Source: Bacteroidales bacterium (GTDB lineage Bacteria; Bacteroidota; Bacteroidia; Bacteroidales; F082). Taken from it: a DNA stretch of 64,000 bases. Positions within the stretch are counted from its first letter, which is position 1. Each line of letters starts with the position of its first letter. Below, piece by piece: positions 54,955-63,907 of the stretch. Made by a program: the position numbers and the translations under genes. The notes beneath the pieces were generated by a model that saw only the letters and a list, made by a program, of their open reading frames with translations, did no database searches and was not told the origin of the DNA. Location of the stretch: the NCBI GenBank assembly GCA_028277395.1, contig JANQGJ010000078.1, positions 1 to 64,000 of the forward strand. The letters are read 5' to 3'.

Positions 54955-55184
54955 ACACTAGCGTGCATTTGCAATGCATGCTTCAATCCTCGTTTACTTT
55001 ACCGATACCTGGTCCTCGTTTAGCTTGCGCAACGAGGATCTTTCTTCATTGAGCATTTGTAATGTTCATTATTATGAAAATTTATACCTTACACTAGCGT
55101 GCATTTGCAATGCGTACTCCAATCCTCGTTTACTTTACATAACGATGATCTTTTTTATTGAACATTTACAATACTTTAATTTTA
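54955..55184. repeat. Two tandem copies of a ~136-bp intergenic repeat with REP-like hairpins
   Basis: ACACTAGCGTGCATTTGCAA begins at 54955 and again at 55091 (period 136). Each copy continues with AATCCTCGTTTACTTTAC. Inside the first is a perfect-looking hairpin, GGTCCTCGTT (55011-55020), TAGCTTGCGC, AACGAGGATC (55031-55040). The second has a degenerate form at 55121-55150. The 55011 hairpin recurs almost exactly at 60873-60902. No ORF covers the area. Confidence 0.75.
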
Positions 55185-55600
55185 TTAAGATTAACCATCA
55201 ATAAAACAATTTGTAACTACACCAACCTTCTTCCATTGCAGTACAACATATAAATTGTAAATTAGCAACTTTAAAGCTCATACCATAACAATTATCGAAA
55301 AATAATTAAGAACAGACTAAATAAACGGCAAAAGCAGATACAGATTTAAAAAGGAAATGAGTTGTACGACAAATGAAATGATGGGATACAGACAAAATCA
55401 GAAATATTATGCGATACCCGGAAACTTCAAGTGAAAACAAAAAATACTATCTGTAAAAAAGTAAAAACAAGATTATAAACTAACACCCGGAAAATGTGGG
55501 AACCGGAACCGAAAAAGACGATGGAATACTCCCTGAAAAAAATGACAACACTAAAAAAACGCGACTTGCAAAAGATAATCCGGGATAACATAAAGAGATC
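55185..55600 (+). other. Upstream region of the KAP-type NTPase gene with tiny candidate ORFs
   Basis: Two tiny plus-strand frames occur. The first, 55357-55434 (25 codons, M-S-C-T-T-N-E), has AAAAAGGAA just upstream. The second, 55494-55604 (36 codons, M-W-E-P-E-P-K-K), has a TGA that overlaps the GTG start of the NTPase gene. In the NTPase frame itself, 34 open codons precede a TAA at 55586-55588, which sits five codons before the GTG. Whether any of this is translated is unclear. Confidence 0.35.
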
Positions 55601-58600
55601 GTGATTACAAATGAAAAAGATAGATTTGAATATCTCAGGTTTTTAAGAAAGTTACTTAATCGTGAGTATATGTATGGCTTGTCACTGGACGTGCAGGTTA
55701 GTGATGGCATTAGTACCGAAAAATTCGACCTTGCTGATAATAAAATGCATGGTTATGTTAAAGTATTTTACAATTTCGATTCAGATGAAAGAAGAGACTA
55801 TGTTGATGAGGTCAACAAATTAATGTTTGCTCTGGAGCGTAATAATATTAACAGTAACAAAACATTGCACGTAGTATTCGATTCAAATATAGGTGGCAAT
55901 GATCTTGAATATTTTAATTTGAATATTGAAAAGTCTAAGAATGTTTCATACCATATTATCGACAACTCACATATAAATGAACTGTCCGAGAAGTACAATA
56001 TTAAACTTGAAGGGGCAGAAAAGGAAGATAAATCAGAAACAGAGATAATTGATGTTGATGAAAAAATAATCAACCTCATAAACTCCGGTAAAAACTTCTA
56101 CACTCTTGGTAATGAAAAAGTAATAGGTCAGAAAAAGAAATCATTAAGTAAAGGTGTATGGGAAATAGGTATTAATAAAAAGCTTACAGATGTAGTAAAA
56201 AATGTTAAAGTTGGCGATATTGCATTTCTTGAAACTATGACAATAAATAAAGATTCAGAAAATGCACAAATAAATGCCATAGGAGTTATTACTGAAAATC
56301 CGGGAGACGGTGAGAAGCTAACTGTTGACTGGGAGTATACAAAAAAGATCGGGTTTCCAATTATTAACCATATCCAGCACAATATCTACAAGGTGGAAAG
56401 TAAGGATAAAAGAAAAGTACTGGAAAGCTTATCTCAACAACTCCCCGAGTTTTTCGATATCCTTAAAAAACTGGGCGGTTATGTAAGCCTGCCTTCAGCT
56501 CTCAAGGAAAGCCTGTCTGAAAGTTTTAAAATTTCATTGAAAGATATTAAAACAAAACAATTCTGGTGGATAAATATTAAGAAAGACCGTTGGTATTTTG
56601 ACAGTGGTGTTAAGATCGGTGATGAATTGTCATTTCCAACACACAGACAAAGTGGTACAAAACATAAAATCTTTAATCACTTTTTCAATGTTAAAAAGGG
56701 GGATTATTGCATTGGCTATCAAACTGGTGATACTACCAGAGCAATACTTGAGATAACGAAAGAAGCTGTCAACAGAAATTTGGATGAAATTCGGTTCCGG
56801 GTAGTTTACATATTTAAAGACAAAGAACAAATTATTTATAGTGCTCTAAAATCTGTTGATCTTTTTAATGATTCGGAGGTCATTAAAACTAATATTAACG
56901 GCGACCTGTTCAAACTAACCAGGGAGGAATTCGAATTCTTATGCCCGGCAACAATTTTAAGTAAAGACATTGAAGAAACTGTTACAGTACCGGTAAAAAC
57001 CGGACTTAATAATGATGGGGCATACACCACAAAAGATCTGTTAAATATCGAAAATGATGTAAGATCGTTTGCTTTGATCCTTGCTTCAAAAGATATAAAA
57101 CCACCTATTGCGGTGGCTTTGTTTGGCAAATGGGGTTCGGGAAAAAGCTTCTTTATGGAACACATCTCAAAAAGGGTGAAGGAATTATCCAAACACCAGA
57201 GATTTCTGGAAAAAGGAGAAGACGAAGATGAAATAAAAGAAACGGGAAAAGAAAAGGAATTTTGTAAGGGCATTGCCCAAATAAAATTCAATGCCTGGTC
57301 ATATCTTGACGCCAACCTTTGGGCTGGGTTAATAACAACCATATTCGAGAAGCTTGATGAATTTATTACTGGTGATAATGTAAAGGAAGCTGTAAAGAAA
57401 GAAGTACACAATACTGTTAGTAAGAAGTTAAAGATTGTTCATGATGAAAAGGTAATACTTGAAAAAGAGATCAGGGAACTTGAATCAGACAAGAAGAACA
57501 TCAAAGATAGTCTTGATAAACTTAAGACTGATAAAAAAAGTATATCGGAGAATGTCCAGAAGAAAACGGTTGAAGATCTAAAAAATGAAGCAAAAAAACT
57601 TACAGCAGACATTGAGGATAATGTAAAATCGGAGCTTGATAGCTACGGAATAAGTCAGCAAAAGCTTGATGAGATGTCGCCTGCAAGTTTATTGGATGAA
57701 GTGGGTTCATGGGTTACTTTTGTTAAAAATGTTGGGAAATTCAGTCCTAAAAGTATCGTAATTGCCATTATAATACTGTTTGTATTACTATTTTATTCAG
57801 TCGATCCGTTTAACTGGTTTGAGACTGTAAAACAAATTTTAACCAGTAACATCGCTTTGTTTTTCGGAATAGCAGGTCCTGCTTTTATGAAAATTTATAA
57901 TTCATATTCCAGGTATAGTAAGGTTCTGCAACCTGTAATTAATTATAAAAATGAGTTTAATAAAGCTTTTGAAACGGTTAAACACAACTTTGAAAAGGAA
58001 CAAAGTATGTTAAATCAGGATATAGCTCAAAAACAACATGAGATAGAGGCAAAAGAACACGAATTAACAAAGGTTACATCACAGATAGAAGAGTACGAAT
58101 TTGAGATTAAACACTCAATAACCAGAAGAGCATTCAATAGTTTCATCAGCAGGAAATCAAAAGGCAAAGATTATGAAAAGCACCTGGGCTTAATATCCAT
58201 TATCAGGAAGGATTTTGAAACGTTAAGTGCTTTATTTGAAGAGGTAACTATTCCTGGAAATATTGACTCCAAAGAAAGAGACAGGCTGGAGGAAAAGAAG
58301 AAAGCAAGTGATAAATTCAGAGGATATTTTAAAAAACCACTTGACCGGATAATATTGTATATAGATGACCTGGACAGGTGTTCAGACGATAAAGTGTTGG
58401 AAGTAATTCAGGCTGTACATTTATTAATGGCATTCCCGTTGTTTAATGTTGTTGTTGGGGTTGATATACGATGCCTGAAAAATGCATTGATTTACAGAAA
58501 TTTGCTGCAATACAACCAATTCTCATCTTTACAGGAGGTAGTAGAACAGGGAATTCATGTTATATCGCCTGATGAATATCTGGAAAAAATATTCCAAATC

Positions 58601-59323
58601 CCGTTCCAGCTTGAAGATCCCGGTGATAACCTGATAAAAGGGATGGTAGATACTTTTTTAAAGGATCAAATAGAAAAAGAGGTTACAGAAACACAGGAAA
58701 CAACAGGAAAGCAGGAAATTGATGACGACAAAAAAGATGATGATAAAAACGATACAAAAGTTGAAACCAAAACTGAAAAAGACGAGGATGTAGCAGGAAA
58801 CAACGAAAAAGATAAAGAAGAAGTTCAAAAAGATAGCAAAGGAGATGAAAATGAAGGAGATGAAAATATTGTTGTAACACCCAAAGATTTAGAATTAACC
58901 GCCCTGGAAGTAGAATTGTTGCAGGAAATGGCATGGATAGTAGGAAGTAATCCAAGAACCATAAAGCGTTTCATAAATATTTACCGAATAGTGCGGTCGC
59001 ATCAGGGACTGAAATACTCTCATAATGAGAAGCATAAGGAGTTTTTGTCAATAATGTTTATACTGGCCATAAATATCGGACAGTATAAAATGTACGCTGA
59101 AACATTAATTAATTGTATTGAAAAAGATGAGGCCTCAAAACTCTCGGAAGTTTTAAATAAAAAAGAATTGGATGATTTTAAAGATTTGAATAAGATCGTA
59201 TTGAGAATGGCTAAAACAGATGCGATCCGGGAAATTTTGCAATATCCCGGATCACAATTCACAAAACACATACCTCTTGTTGGCAGGTTTTCCTTTGGTG
59301 AAATACAAAATGGTGGTGAATAA
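55601..59323 (+). CDS. KAP-family P-loop NTPase with PUA/EVE-like domains, likely defence protein
   Basis: 1240 residues, GTG start (an in-frame stop lies five codons upstream). In order: residues 1-140, an alpha/beta domain resembling a degraded restriction-endonuclease fold (V-K-V-F-Y-N-F; V-S-Y-H-I-I-D-N); about 165-275 and 318-440, two PUA/EVE-like domains, the second opening F-W-W-I-N-I-K-K-D-R-W; then the KAP NTPase with Walker A G-K-W-G-S-G-K-S (509-516), K-F-N-A-W-S-Y (562-568), coiled coil 600-680, two membrane helices (about 718-735, 747-765), coiled coil 790-840, Walker B I-L-Y-I-D-D-L-D-R-C (918-927), a disordered acidic linker (about 1027-1092) and N-P-R-T-I-K-R-F-I-N (1117-1126). 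EVE domains read modified bases in known defence proteins. With the following nuclease gene, an anti-phage role is inferred. Confidence 0.85.
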   Translation: MITNEKDRFEYLRFLRKLLNREYMYGLSLDVQVSDGISTEKFDLADNKMHGYVKVFYNFDSDERRDYVDEVNKLMFALERNNINSNKTLHVVFDSNIGGNDLEYFNLNIEKSKNVSYHIIDNSHINELSEKYNIKLEGAEKEDKSETEIIDVDEKIINLINSGKNFYTLGNEKVIGQKKKSLSKGVWEIGINKKLTDVVKNVKVGDIAFLETMTINKDSENAQINAIGVITENPGDGEKLTVDWEYTKKIGFPIINHIQHNIYKVESKDKRKVLESLSQQLPEFFDILKKLGGYVSLPSALKESLSESFKISLKDIKTKQFWWINIKKDRWYFDSGVKIGDELSFPTHRQSGTKHKIFNHFFNVKKGDYCIGYQTGDTTRAILEITKEAVNRNLDEIRFRVVYIFKDKEQIIYSALKSVDLFNDSEVIKTNINGDLFKLTREEFEFLCPATILSKDIEETVTVPVKTGLNNDGAYTTKDLLNIENDVRSFALILASKDIKPPIAVALFGKWGSGKSFFMEHISKRVKELSKHQRFLEKGEDEDEIKETGKEKEFCKGIAQIKFNAWSYLDANLWAGLITTIFEKLDEFITGDNVKEAVKKEVHNTVSKKLKIVHDEKVILEKEIRELESDKKNIKDSLDKLKTDKKSISENVQKKTVEDLKNEAKKLTADIEDNVKSELDSYGISQQKLDEMSPASLLDEVGSWVTFVKNVGKFSPKSIVIAIIILFVLLFYSVDPFNWFETVKQILTSNIALFFGIAGPAFMKIYNSYSRYSKVLQPVINYKNEFNKAFETVKHNFEKEQSMLNQDIAQKQHEIEAKEHELTKVTSQIEEYEFEIKHSITRRAFNSFISRKSKGKDYEKHLGLISIIRKDFETLSALFEEVTIPGNIDSKERDRLEEKKKASDKFRGYFKKPLDRIILYIDDLDRCSDDKVLEVIQAVHLLMAFPLFNVVVGVDIRCLKNALIYRNLLQYNQFSSLQEVVEQGIHVISPDEYLEKIFQIPFQLEDPGDNLIKGMVDTFLKDQIEKEVTETQETTGKQEIDDDKKDDDKNDTKVETKTEKDEDVAGNNEKDKEEVQKDSKGDENEGDENIVVTPKDLELTALEVELLQEMAWIVGSNPRTIKRFINIYRIVRSHQGLKYSHNEKHKEFLSIMFILAINIGQYKMYAETLINCIEKDEASKLSEVLNKKELDDFKDLNKIVLRMAKTDAIREILQYPGSQFTKHIPLVGRFSFGEIQNGGE

Positions 59324-59394
59324 ATGATCGAAGCGAAGTTAACTGAAGCAAAAAATAATGCTAATTGTATACAACATAAAAATTACTACTTTTA

Positions 59395-59426
59395 TTGTTA
59401 CAAAGAAAAATCACGAAATAATTTTG
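59395..59426 (+). promoter_or_regulatory. Candidate promoter of the Mrr-HU gene
   Basis: TTG (59395-59397), 21 bases, TAATTTTG (59419-59426): a Bacteroidota-type promoter 17 bases before the GTG start. The Mrr-HU gene could thus be expressed independently of the NTPase gene, from a nearly leaderless transcript. Confidence 0.55.
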
Positions 59427-59442
59427 TCTTAAAACGTAACAG

Positions 59443-60411
59443 GTGAATAAGCATGAATTAATAGAAGCTATGATGCTGGAAACAAATCTGAACGAGCAGG
59501 GTTTTGCAGAAAAAGCATTAAAAAGTTTCATGTCTGATTTGAAGAATGAAAAGTTAAAAGTTATTAATCCTTTGACTAATAATTATATTGATCTGAACAA
59601 AAGAAAGCAGTATTATGTAAGTAATTTTAAGATATTTGAAATAATTTCTGAAGGATTATACAAAAAACTTCTGGAAAAGGATTTCGATCCTGAAAAAACA
59701 AAAATTTCTAGAAACAAAAAAATTACAGGTCGGAGCGGGGCAAATCACGAGATTGACATATTAATTGAGATATCTACAGAACTAAAAACATTTAAAATAG
59801 CAGTTGAATGTAAATACCTTACCAGGAAAGTGTCGAAACAGGTAGTTGCAGGATTTGTGGAGGTATTAAACGATTTAAATATAACCAATGGCTGTATAAT
59901 CAGTAAACTGGGATATCAGACAGGAGCTGTTAAACTGGCCTTCTTCCATGGCATAAGACTGGATATTATGAAAGTCCCTGATGAAGAAGAAAATGATACT
60001 GAAGATGACGGAGCTGCGGTTGTACTACTTTCGAATGCTGAATTGAAACAGGTATTATTATCAAACCTGGCAAACTTGGTTGAAAATAATTTTTATTTGT
60101 TTAAGAAAAATGCATTGAATGGAATTGTAGTAAGTACTAACATAATTACACACGGGAATCTGATAGAAAAGTTGAACAAACATGCGGGTTCAAAAAAATA
60201 TATAACAAACCGATCGCTAAATGCTTTATTAGATTCTACTACCTATGCACTCAACAAAGGTCAGCGTGTAAGTTTAAGAGTATTTGGCTCATTTTCGGTA
60301 TCAAAAAGAGCAGCACAAACCGGAAGGAACCCTAAAACCAGACAGGAAATCAAGATACCGGCATCCAAAGTTGTAAAATTCAAACCGTACACAAAGCCGG
60401 GAGGTTTTTAG
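59443..60411 (+). CDS. Mrr-type restriction endonuclease fused to an HU DNA-binding domain
   Basis: 322 residues, GTG start. The N-terminal about 40 residues (M-N-K-H-E-L-I-E-A-M... A-L-K-S-F-M) resemble the first helices of HU. Residues about 95-180 are an Mrr-type nuclease core: G-A-N-H-E-I-D-I (Asp105), V-E-C-K (Glu122, Lys124), then G-F-V-E-V-L-N-D-L-N-I-T-N-G and the G-Y-Q-T-G-A-V-K-L-A element, so the D...ExK metal site is intact. After an acidic linker (about 180-192), residues about 237-320 are a full HU/IHF-type domain with the DNA-binding arm G-R-N-P-K-T-R-Q-E-I-K-I-P and A-S-K-V-V-K-F-K-P. Mrr enzymes cut modified DNA; HU bends it. It follows the KAP NTPase gene by 119 bases; joint action in defence is inferred. 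Confidence 0.9.
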   Translation: MNKHELIEAMMLETNLNEQGFAEKALKSFMSDLKNEKLKVINPLTNNYIDLNKRKQYYVSNFKIFEIISEGLYKKLLEKDFDPEKTKISRNKKITGRSGANHEIDILIEISTELKTFKIAVECKYLTRKVSKQVVAGFVEVLNDLNITNGCIISKLGYQTGAVKLAFFHGIRLDIMKVPDEEENDTEDDGAAVVLLSNAELKQVLLSNLANLVENNFYLFKKNALNGIVVSTNIITHGNLIEKLNKHAGSKKYITNRSLNALLDSTTYALNKGQRVSLRVFGSFSVSKRAAQTGRNPKTRQEIKIPASKVVKFKPYTKPGGF

Positions 60412-60431
60412 AAATTACGAATACAAAATCT

Positions 60432-60868
60432 GGTCTTCGTTTAAATTGTGTAACGATAATCAATTTTCAAACTAAAAACTATACTTGTGGTAGTTTGTAA
60501 CTGCCACAAACAGACTCTGACCTGTTATTTTTAATCCAGATCATATAATCCCAAATAACGATGATCCCAATATCATTTGTTACATTTTATAAATTATGAA
60601 TAGTCAGGTAATTAAAACCCCATGCAACGCATTTGTAATACCCTCACCGTATTTGTAACGAAAATGTAACGCAGAAAGTTATGTAGTTCAAATGAGAAAT
60701 ATTGACTTTTGCAGAAAGCATTTAATACATAAAATGTTAATGTGAAACTGTGCCTAAAACATTGATTTGGGTTAATTTTTAATTACATAGTGCCGGGTGA
60801 GTGGGTATTACTGGTAATTGGTCGCCTGTGATCTGAGACCAATACCGGTATATCCGCTCTGACTCTTA
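60432..60868. repeat. Composite intergenic repeat, unit A
   Basis: First of two diverged tandem units with a 441-bp period. In order it holds a degenerate REP-like hairpin (GGTCTTCGTT...AACGATAATC, 60432-60461), GTGGTAGTTTGTAACTGCCAC, repeated CGCATTTGTAAT / CGTATTTGTAACG / AAAATGTAACGC boxes (about 60626-60672), and a terminal long hairpin with arms 60799-60823 and 60837-60859 (GAGTGGGTATTACTGG... CCGGTATATCCGCTC). No coding frame is evident. Confidence 0.75.
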
Positions 60869-60872
60869 ACAT

Positions 60873-61340
60873 GGTCCTCGTTTAGCCTGCGTAACGAGGA
60901 TCAATTTTCAAACTTAAAACCTCACCAGTGGTAGTTTGTACCTACCACAAGCATCACCCATCGCTTCAACAATTATCCCAGACTCCATAATCCCAAAACA
61001 ACGACAATCACAATATCCTCTGTTACATTGAACATAACAGGAATAGTTTGGCAACTAACCTCCATGCAACGCAATTGTAATGCCACCAAAGTATTTGCAA
61101 CGCAAATGTAATGCATAAAATTAGGCATCCTGTCAGGCATATATGACATTTGCTAAACTTTATTATTTAGTTTGTCAACATGACAATATGGTGACACATT
61201 AGCAATAGATAAAACTATTGAATTACACTATTGTCAATCATTAGAAACTGAAAGGTTAAGTTTTGGGTACTTAACAGCGGATATGCTACTGGTATTTGGT
61301 CAACTATGTTTTTTGGTCTAATAGCGTATCCGCTCAGTTT
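60873..61340. repeat. Composite intergenic repeat, unit B
   Basis: Second unit with the same order of parts: hairpin GGTCCTCGTT/AACGAGGATC (60873-60902), GTGGTAGTTTGTACCTACCAC, boxes GCAACGCAATTGTAAT and GCAACGCAAATGTAATGC (about 61065-61114), and a terminal hairpin with stem GCGGATATGCTA (61277-61288) and TAGCGTATCCGC (61322-61333). Like unit A it ends in TATCCGCTC. Parts of the middle are too diverged to align by eye. Confidence 0.75.
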
Positions 61341-61543
61341 CTTTTCTTTTGTGAATAAATCTGTCAAAAAAAATAATCAGATGAAAATAAAAGCAATACC
61401 AATTATCACAATACTACAAATTGCATCAACAACCCATGCTCGTATGTATTTACTATGCATATTATCTAATCTGAATTAAATGCAAAATAGTATTTTCAAT
61501 ATTTATCACTATTTTTGGTTCAATAAATCGAAAAAGTATCAAA

Positions 61544-62248
61544 ATGAAAACCCTTAAAATCGCTGCTTTACTGCTAATGGTCAATATAATTATTTTGTCC
61601 TCATGTGAAAAAAAAGATGCAAATCCCGATGAAAAAATATTTATAACACCGGTTGAGCCCTGGGAACCTACCTATGAAGACTTAAAGGCTATTTACGACT
61701 CCGGTTATAATATTATCGATGGACATTTGAGATTGTATCTGATGGATAGTTTGTATGATCTGAATTATCTTTCAAATATTGAAAGGATAGACGGAAGCCT
61801 GCTTATTTACGGGAACCGGAACCTTAAAACTGTTGACGGTTTAAACAATCTTGAATATGTTCAAAGTCTATATATTGGTATAAAGCATCCGGATATGCAT
61901 GTATCAAATATTGAGAACCTTAACGGACTCGAAAGTCTTGAAATAATTGAAGGTGTGTTCCAGGTTACAAATAATTACAGACTGGAAAATATCTATGGAT
62001 TAAGTAACCTGAAGCACATTGGAGGAGAATTCCTTATTTATAAGAATAGTATATTGACTTCAATGGATGGCTTGCAAAATCTCGAATATATAAGTTTTAC
62101 TGATATTTGCGATAACGACAGTCTGACTGATTTTTGTGCATTAAAAAACGTATTATCAACCCTGGAAGATGAAAGAATGGTCCAGATTTGTAATAACAGG
62201 TATAATCCAACTGTTCAGGAAATTGTAAATGGAGATTGTCAGCAATGA
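61544..62248 (+). CDS. Lipoprotein with receptor L-domain (leucine-rich-like) repeats
   Basis: The 234-residue product has a lipoprotein signal ending I-L-S-S-C-E-K-K (Cys21), so it is anchored in a membrane and probably surface-exposed. The mature part has beta-helix/leucine-rich-like repeats of the furin-receptor L-domain type: G-S-L-L-I-Y-G-N-R-N-L-K-T-V-D-G-L-N-N-L, N-L-N-G-L-E-S-L-E-I-I-E-G and Y-G-L-S-N-L-K-H-I-G-G-E-F-L-I-Y, with a closing C-x-x-L...C segment. These domains bind ligands or other proteins; no partner is evident. TATTTTTG at 61510-61517 may be its -7 box. A 32-codon frame at 61381-61479 with a signal-like start precedes it but is not convincing. Confidence 0.82.
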   Translation: MKTLKIAALLLMVNIIILSSCEKKDANPDEKIFITPVEPWEPTYEDLKAIYDSGYNIIDGHLRLYLMDSLYDLNYLSNIERIDGSLLIYGNRNLKTVDGLNNLEYVQSLYIGIKHPDMHVSNIENLNGLESLEIIEGVFQVTNNYRLENIYGLSNLKHIGGEFLIYKNSILTSMDGLQNLEYISFTDICDNDSLTDFCALKNVLSTLEDERMVQICNNRYNPTVQEIVNGDCQQ

Positions 62249-62430
62249 TTGGTGACTTTTTGTTTAATGAAGTAAAATAATTTGTCCGGTATAATTTGAA
62301 TTCAATTAAGAAGAAGCAAACAGGTTGAAAGAAGTTTTTGTTGTTGATTTAAGAGGAGGGTTATATATTTAAAGTTAAAAGATGAAACGTATCTAAACTA
62401 TCGTAAAAAGCTTCATTTAACTACAAAAAT

Positions 62431-63894
62431 TTAAATTGGAATCCAGGTTAACCCGTAAGAAATTGCAAAACCTGAATAGTTTATCGACCTGTTATAATCT
62501 GTTATGATCTCTTTTGACCACAAATTAGAAAACACCTTTTTCCCGATCAAATCCGGTCCCGGAGCCCTGGAACTAACAATATTCCCATCAGGATCTATAA
62601 GTATATAGCGGGGAATGGATTTTATGAGGTAATCATTAACAATACCTGTATTCCAGCCATCTTCGCTGATAAGCTGTAACCAGTTCAGGTTTTTACCAAT
62701 GATCATATCTTTCCATTCATCATGATCTGTATTAACGGAAACGCTTAAAAATACAATGTTCTTATCGCTGTATTCATTAACAAGCTTTTTCATGCTTTCC
62801 AGCTTTGATACACAGGGATGGCACCAGCTTGCCCATACATCAATATAAATATAGTTTCCTCTGAAATCAGAAAGTGAATAACTACGACCTGTAGAATCAC
62901 TATTGGTAAAATCAGGAGCTTTGGTACCTTTGCTTATCCGGTTCCATTTTTCTACCAGCAACTCAACCTCTGAAGATTTTCCATCATTGCAGTACTTACC
63001 AGTGTAGATACTTAACATTGAGTCCAATCCTTCGGGCCCCTTTCTTTTCAGAAGGGAAATAACTGTTTCATATGCAAGATCTTTTTTGATCTTACTATCA
63101 GAAATAATGCTGTCGATGGAATTTAGTTTGGCATAGTAATAACCATACTCAATATCATATCTGCTACTGTTCCGGTATGCTTTGTAGGCAGCACGTCTTA
63201 CCATAATATTGATCAGATTAACGTACTCAGGAAGTTCCATAAAATCATATTCAGATGTAGGTACTTCATTAATAAAATCATAGAAATTTGCACTAACCTC
63301 AAAATCTTCACTATTTGTATGGTACATATGACCTGACTGGTATTGTATCATGTGTAATGCCCACTCAAAAAGAATTCTGCTTTTTTCTAGCTTGTAAAAC
63401 CTGTGATCAGCTTCGTTTTTGATAACAAATGTGGAAATAACAGAATCTTTGTACGATCTTACGGAATCCATAAAAAAAACAAAATCAGTTTCATTCATTG
63501 AAATCAACTCTCGTTCCCTTGAGTTGATTTCACTGCTTAGGAGTGATGACATCCTGAGATAATTACTGGCATCATCACCAGTACCTGAGAACTCAATGTT
63601 ACCCGGAGATTCCCGGTTATCCTTTGAGATAAATAACTCATAACCGTTGGCAACAAACACCGTAAACTTATCTTTTCCATCAGCAACCGTTAAGTACCCG
63701 GGATTCTCAATCTCCATTTCCAGAAAAAAGCTGTTGTTATTGTCAATACTGATCGTATCAGTATCATTTTTAGAGATAATCAGTAAATAATTAGTATTTG
63801 GTTTATATATGATGCCACGGATAACAACCTTTTTTGATCTCTGGTTACATGATGTTAATAGTATCAATAGTATTAAGCCGGTAAAGTATTTCAT
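62431..63894 (-). CDS. TlpA-like thiol:disulfide lipoprotein (DUF4369-type N-terminus)
   Basis: A 487-residue lipoprotein (signal ending L-L-T-S-C-N-Q, Cys16). Residues about 20-110 form a beta-sandwich of the kind often found before TlpA in Bacteroidota (I-R-G-I-I-Y... Y-L-T-V-A-D-G). A helical middle follows, then a thioredoxin-fold domain from about 330: G-T-K-A-P-D-F-T, D-V-W-A-S-W-C-H-P-C (the redox pair, near residue 357) and S-I-P-R-Y-I-L-I-D-P-D-G-N-I with the cis-Pro. It is expected in the periplasm, reducing or exchanging disulfides on unknown partners. A further minus-strand gene ends 13 bases upstream of its start, so it may lie in an operon that continues past the window. Confidence 0.9.
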   Translation of the reverse strand: MKYFTGLILLILLTSCNQRSKKVVIRGIIYKPNTNYLLIISKNDTDTISIDNNNSFFLEMEIENPGYLTVADGKDKFTVFVANGYELFISKDNRESPGNIEFSGTGDDASNYLRMSSLLSSEINSRERELISMNETDFVFFMDSVRSYKDSVISTFVIKNEADHRFYKLEKSRILFEWALHMIQYQSGHMYHTNSEDFEVSANFYDFINEVPTSEYDFMELPEYVNLINIMVRRAAYKAYRNSSRYDIEYGYYYAKLNSIDSIISDSKIKKDLAYETVISLLKRKGPEGLDSMLSIYTGKYCNDGKSSEVELLVEKWNRISKGTKAPDFTNSDSTGRSYSLSDFRGNYIYIDVWASWCHPCVSKLESMKKLVNEYSDKNIVFLSVSVNTDHDEWKDMIIGKNLNWLQLISEDGWNTGIVNDYLIKSIPRYILIDPDGNIVSSRAPGPDLIGKKVFSNLWSKEIITDYNRSINYSGFAISYGLTWIPI

Positions 63895-63907
63895 TGATTG
63901 CAGTTAA

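Noticed and set aside
54955-55184. CRISPR array
   Set aside because: Repeats are few, of 136-bp period, imperfect and without uniform spacers, and no cas gene is present.
61381-61479. 32-codon ORF with a signal-peptide-like start
   Set aside because: Too short and ends right after the hydrophobic part; could be a chance frame or a remnant of a secreted-protein gene.
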